Shown here piece after piece: positions 7,044-9,957 of a stretch of 9,957 nt of DNA. The stretch is from positions 1 to 9,957 of the forward strand of contig CATPBN010000044.1 of NCBI GenBank assembly GCA_955652635.1. Reading direction: 5' to 3'. The notes beneath the pieces were generated by a model, which saw only the letters and a program-made list of their open reading frames with translations, ran no database searches and had not been told where the DNA came from. Positions within the stretch are counted from its first letter, which is position 1. The number at the start of each line of letters is the position of its first letter. Source of the DNA: an uncultured Gemmatimonadaceae bacterium. GTDB lineage: Bacteria; Gemmatimonadota; Gemmatimonadetes; Gemmatimonadales; Gemmatimonadaceae. The position numbers and the translations under genes are program-made.

Positions 7044-7418
7044 TCAACGGTTGTGGGTGTACATGAGATCGACAAGCTCATCGTACATCCCGTCAGCCTG
7101 TTTTCCCCCGGCGCGGATCGCGCCCGTCGCGCAGTGCTTCAGATGGTTTCGCATCAGCTCACGGCCAACACCGCGGAGCGCCTCCTGAACGGACGATATT
7201 TGCGTGAGGATATCGGCGCAGTAACGATCGTCAGCAATCATTTTCTGCAGTCCCCTTACCTGCCCCTCAATGCGCCGCAGTCGTCTGAGATTTCGCGACT
7301 TCACTTCCGGATCGACGGCGACAGCCTTTCTCGAGGCCGAAGCATCGCGCACGGCGCAGCCGCACTCGACAGCTTGATTCGAAGCTTTGTGATCCTCGCG
7401 CTTCAGCGCAGTGGGCAT
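7044..7418 (-). CDS. csoR: Copper-sensing transcriptional repressor, CsoR family
   Basis: A 124-aa DUF156 (CsoR/RcnR) all-helical repressor. The core begins near residue 40 with RLRRIEGQVRGLQKMIADDRYC, the family signature, and continues through ADILTQISSVQEAL to NHLKHC. Cys67, His92 and Cys96 match the Cys-His-Cys copper(I) ligand set of CsoR (Cys36, His61, Cys65 in the Mycobacterium tuberculosis protein), which favours copper over nickel, formaldehyde or persulfide sensing. Cu(I) binding releases the protein from DNA in characterised members. The N-terminus has about 35 extra residues, including an ECGC motif (Cys19, Cys21), longer than minimal CsoRs. ATG 7418 is preceded by GGGAG at a short spacing of five bases. 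It lies 19 nt after the copA stop, so the repressor is probably co-transcribed with the exporter it controls. Confidence 0.92.
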   Translation of the reverse strand: MPTALKREDHKASNQAVECGCAVRDASASRKAVAVDPEVKSRNLRRLRRIEGQVRGLQKMIADDRYCADILTQISSVQEALRGVGRELMRNHLKHCATGAIRAGGKQADGMYDELVDLMYTHNR

Positions 7419-7437
7419 AAGCTCTCCCGAAAGATTC

Positions 7438-9687
7438 TCACGCGACGCGTGCGTGCCGCAGTCGAAGGCTGTTGGTCACGACGCTCACCGAGCTGAGGGC
7501 CATCGCCGCACTGGCGATGATCGGGCTCAGCATCAGTCCGGTGAACGGATAAAGCACTCCCGCCGCGATCGGTATGCCGATCACGTTGTACACGAACGCC
7601 CAGAACAGATTCTGTTTCATCGTCGCCATCGTCTGGCGCGAGAGTGAAATAGCCGCTGGCACTCCGCGCAGATCACTGCGCATGAGCGCGATGTCACTGG
7701 CCTCTATCGCGATATCGGTTCCTTTGGGCATCGATATTCCGACATCCGACTGTGCGAGCGCTGGGGCGTCGTTGATTCCGTCGCCGACCATTGCCACGAC
7801 GCGCCCAAGCGTTTGAAGCCTCCGAATCTCGGCAACTTTGTCCTGTGGGAGTACTTCAGCGACTACTCGGCCGACGCCAATTTCTGTCGCGATCGCCTCG
7901 GCCGTACGTAAGCGGTCGCCGGTGAGAAGCACCACGTCGACTTCCATTTCAAGAAGCCTCTGGACTGCTTCCCGGGAGGTCGGTCTCAGTGAATCGGATA
8001 CGACGATAACGCCGACTACGAGACCATCGACGGCGACATACAACTCGCTCGACGCCTCCAGCGATGAGGATCCGTCCGGGTGGCGAGGATCTTCCACAGC
8101 GACGCCGCGTTCCCGCATGAGTGCTGCGTTGCCGACAGCTACGTCATGCCCCCTCACTTTGCCTGTCACGCCGCTACCTGTGCGGGATCTGAACTCAGTC
8201 GCTGGACTGAGGGAGACGTCTCTCCCCACGGCTGCGCGAACAATTGCCGCCGCTACCGGGTGCTCTGAGTGACGCTCGAGCGCTGTTGCGTAGGCTAGTA
8301 TCTCCGCATCAGTAAGCGCGCCCATCGCGATCACCCGTGCTACGGTTGGGGTCCCCTCGGTGACGGTTCCAGTCTTGTCGAGAACAACCGTGTCCACGTC
8401 TCCGGCGCGCTGCAGGACTTCACCGCCTTTTATCAGAAGCCCCATTTCCGCGCCCCGGCCCGTCGCCACCATCACCGCGGTGGGAATAGCGAGGCCCATC
8501 GCGCACGGGCAGGCGATGATGAGGACGGACACCGCTGCGGCAATTGCATGAGGGAGCGCCGTTGGACCCGCGATGAAATACCAGGCGATGAAAGTAACGA
8601 TCGCGATCACGAGAACGACTGGAACGAACACCGCGCTGACCTTGTCCGCGAGACGCTGGATCGGCGCGCGCGAGCTCTGTGCTTCTTCCATCAGCGCCAC
8701 GATTCGGGCGAGCACGCTCTCCGCTCCGACGCTCGTCGCGCGATAGCGGAACGCGCCGGTAGTATTGAGTGTGCCGCCGACCACGAGGTCGCCTTTAGTC
8801 TTGGCGACTGGCAGCGGCTCCCCCGTCAACATCGATTCGTCCACGTCGCTCGAGCCATCGACGAGAACCCCGTCAACCGGAATCCGTTCGCCCGGCCGGA
8901 CCACTACGACCTCGCCCGACCTTACTTCAGCAAGCGGCTTCTCGACAAACTTGCCGCTCTCCTCGACTCGGGCGCCCGGGGGAAGCAGCGTGACGAGACG
9001 TCGCAACGCCTCTGACGTCTTCCGCCTCGCCCGTGCTTCGATGGCACGACCGGCGAGCACGAGTCCGATGATGAAGATCACGGCCTCGTAGTAGACATCG
9101 GGCGCGATGCCATTCCGTGCAAAAAGACTCGGCGCGATCGTCGCGATCAGCGAATAGACGAATGCCGAGCCGGTTCCCAGCGCGACGAGCGTGTTCATGT
9201 CCGCGGAGCCGTGGCGGACCGCCTTCCAGGCGCGACGATAGATGTCGCGACCGGCCCAGGCGAGAACCGTCGCTGTCAAGCCGAGCAGGCCGTAGTTGGC
9301 CAGCGCGTTCCCCATCAGTGTCATGGAGATCCCCATGGCCACGATTCCAATAACGACACTGACGGTCGCCTTGATCGCGAGCTCCCTGGCGTCGCGCGCC
9401 TCAGCATCCTGCCGTCTCGACATCGTGACTGCTGAACTCTCGTCAGCGGCTGGCAGCGCAGCTTCGTAACCCGTGGCGCGAACTGCTTCGATGAGGCGTG
9501 GCGGACTAACTGCCGCCGGGTCGTATCGGACTGCCGCGCTGTTGGTAACGAGGTTTACGTAAGCGTCTATGACGCCGGGCTCCGAGGCGAGCGCACGCTG
9601 TACCCGGGCCTGACAGGCCGCACAGGTCATCCCTGTCACGGGAAACGAGATCGAGTCTTCCTTGGCTGCGACGAGCTGGGTTGCCAC
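7438..9687 (-). CDS. copA: Copper-exporting P-type ATPase (P1B-1, CopA)
   Basis: A 749-aa inner-membrane ATPase that pumps Cu(I) out of the cytoplasm. One N-terminal heavy-metal-binding domain carries GMTCAAC (19-25, Cys22 and Cys25). Eight membrane helices are expected. The actuator domain has TGE (288-290), and the sixth helix has the copper-site CPC (393-395) in IIACPCAMGLAIPTA. The phosphorylation loop is DKTGT (Asp437), the nucleotide domain has SEHP (474-477), and GDGINDAP is at 635-642. YNVIGIP (Asn701) and MALSS (729-733) in the last two helices complete the P1B-1 Cu+ signature, arguing against Zn/Cd pumps. Length is normal for the family. GTG 9687 is chosen because AGGAGG lies eight bases upstream. 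A longer frame starting at TTG 9708 would include the Shine-Dalgarno inside the coding region. csoR follows 19 nt downstream. Confidence 0.95.
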   Translation of the reverse strand: MATQLVAAKEDSISFPVTGMTCAACQARVQRALASEPGVIDAYVNLVTNSAAVRYDPAAVSPPRLIEAVRATGYEAALPAADESSAVTMSRRQDAEARDARELAIKATVSVVIGIVAMGISMTLMGNALANYGLLGLTATVLAWAGRDIYRRAWKAVRHGSADMNTLVALGTGSAFVYSLIATIAPSLFARNGIAPDVYYEAVIFIIGLVLAGRAIEARARRKTSEALRRLVTLLPPGARVEESGKFVEKPLAEVRSGEVVVVRPGERIPVDGVLVDGSSDVDESMLTGEPLPVAKTKGDLVVGGTLNTTGAFRYRATSVGAESVLARIVALMEEAQSSRAPIQRLADKVSAVFVPVVLVIAIVTFIAWYFIAGPTALPHAIAAAVSVLIIACPCAMGLAIPTAVMVATGRGAEMGLLIKGGEVLQRAGDVDTVVLDKTGTVTEGTPTVARVIAMGALTDAEILAYATALERHSEHPVAAAIVRAAVGRDVSLSPATEFRSRTGSGVTGKVRGHDVAVGNAALMRERGVAVEDPRHPDGSSSLEASSELYVAVDGLVVGVIVVSDSLRPTSREAVQRLLEMEVDVVLLTGDRLRTAEAIATEIGVGRVVAEVLPQDKVAEIRRLQTLGRVVAMVGDGINDAPALAQSDVGISMPKGTDIAIEASDIALMRSDLRGVPAAISLSRQTMATMKQNLFWAFVYNVIGIPIAAGVLYPFTGLMLSPIIASAAMALSSVSVVTNSLRLRHARVA

Positions 9688-9695
9688 GCTCACTA

Positions 9696-9701
9696 CCTCC
9701 T
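9696..9701 (-). promoter_or_regulatory. Strong Shine-Dalgarno that fixes the copA start
   Basis: The complement of 9696-9701 reads AGGAGG, a full consensus ribosome binding site. It is eight bases before GTG 9687 and only two before GTG 9693. It therefore selects GTG 9687 and rules against the TTG at 9708, which lies upstream of it. Confidence 0.75.
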
Positions 9702-9711
9702 GAGCCAAATC

Positions 9712-9736
9712 AACATACCCCCCTCCCCTATGTCAA
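9712..9736 (-). promoter_or_regulatory. copA promoter -35 with overlapping CsoR-type operator
   Basis: Read on the minus strand, a perfect -35 TTGACA (complement of 9731-9736) is followed by ATAGGGGAGGGGGGTATG (complement of 9714-9731). The right half, GGGGGGTATG, matches the GGGGGTATG half of known CsoR boxes of the ATACCC-n-GGGGGTAT type. The left half has G where the box normally has C, so only the outer CATA/TATG is symmetric. The best -10 at 17-bp spacing is TTGATT (complement of 9708-9713), a weak match. CsoR bound here would block RNA polymerase, and copper would relieve this. Confidence 0.65.
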
Positions 9737-9823
9737 GGCGCTTGCCCCGGAGTAAGCCGCACCACTGCGGAGCACAAATTGCGTATTTGAGCACTTCTGC
9801 ACAGCAGGCTGTCAGGGAGGGCT

Positions 9824-9957
9824 ATGGGCGTCTCAGAGCGACCGGGCACCGCGGAAGCGGACCTTTTGTTGGAGAATTGCACGCTGGCCAGAGTGCTGGC
9901 GGAGAGGATGCGCGGGAGTAGGGATGACCTTACCCGTCGCTGGCTCGACCGCATCAG
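9824..9957 (+). CDS. N-terminus of a probable RsbRD-type sensor or regulator, truncated by the window edge
   Basis: A plus-strand frame opens with ATG 9824 behind AGGGAGG (9814-9820) and stays open to the window end, giving 44 complete codons. The segment ENCTLARVLAERMRGSRDDL (17-36) then TRRWLDRI (37-44) resembles the first helices of RsbRD N-terminal domains. In these, a Trp in a W-L-x-R-I motif follows an amphipathic helix; they are found at the front of sensor histidine kinases and stressosome-like regulators. The resemblance is by eye over a short stretch, so the assignment is tentative. An in-frame stop at 9788-9790 limits any upstream extension. It is divergent from copA across about 136 bp. 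No clear promoter can be picked out, apart from a short CCGCA/TGCGG inverted repeat at 9757-9770. Confidence 0.5.
   Translation, partial: MGVSERPGTAEADLLLENCTLARVLAERMRGSRDDLTRRWLDRI

Noticed and set aside
8548..9015. Plus-strand open frame inside copA
   Set aside because: Its sequence is a shadow of the ATPase actuator and membrane region; all P-type ATPase motifs are in the minus-strand frame.
9688..9708. TTG start for copA seven codons upstream
   Set aside because: The AGGAGG Shine-Dalgarno lies inside this extension and points to GTG 9687.
9730..9921. Plus-strand 63-codon open frame next to the copA promoter
   Set aside because: Its ATG overlaps the copA -35 and has no ribosome binding site. 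The frame starting at 9824 has a Shine-Dalgarno and a more protein-like sequence.

Overview
The window is about 10 kb of a GC-rich bacterial chromosome carrying ordinary, intact genes. The style of the genes suggests a Gemmatimonadota or Acidobacteria-like soil bacterium. The clues are a very large secreted BNR/VPS10-type beta-propeller protein, Asp-Ser-Ile/Val-Arg low-complexity linkers, short DinB-like proteins and high GC. This is inference from protein character; no rRNA or other phylogenetic marker is present. I see no tRNA, rRNA, CRISPR array, insertion sequence or phage gene.

Layout. The first 89 bases are the start of an unknown minus-strand gene that runs off the left edge. After a 209-bp divergent intergenic region comes a tight plus-strand cluster (299-5572). 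It encodes an exported 1125-aa BNR-repeat protein, a putative lipoprotein 4 nt downstream, a DinB-like four-helix protein whose TTG start overlaps the lipoprotein stop, and a coiled-coil protein with one membrane segment. The cluster converges, with only 4 nt between stop codons, on a minus-strand pair (6902-5577). That pair is a YtrA-type GntR repressor whose stop codon directly abuts the start of a slipin (SPFH/band 7 membrane protein). A perfect 22-bp palindrome lies just upstream of gntR and is a strong candidate autoregulatory operator.

The right part is a copper-homeostasis operon on the minus strand: copA (Cu+ P1B-1 ATPase, 9687-7438) followed 19 nt later by csoR (copper-sensing repressor, 7418-7044). 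Upstream of copA is a consensus -35 (TTGACA). Immediately next to it is a G-rich element ending in GGGGGGTATG that resembles CsoR operators, so copA-csoR is probably copper-derepressed and autoregulated. At the right edge a plus-strand gene begins (9824 onward) whose first 44 residues resemble RsbRD-type N-terminal domains.

I did not find a convincing new biological system. The items most worth a second look are the gntR-slipin operon with its palindrome, the copA promoter/operator, the secreted propeller/lipoprotein/DinB cluster, and the truncated gene at the right edge.
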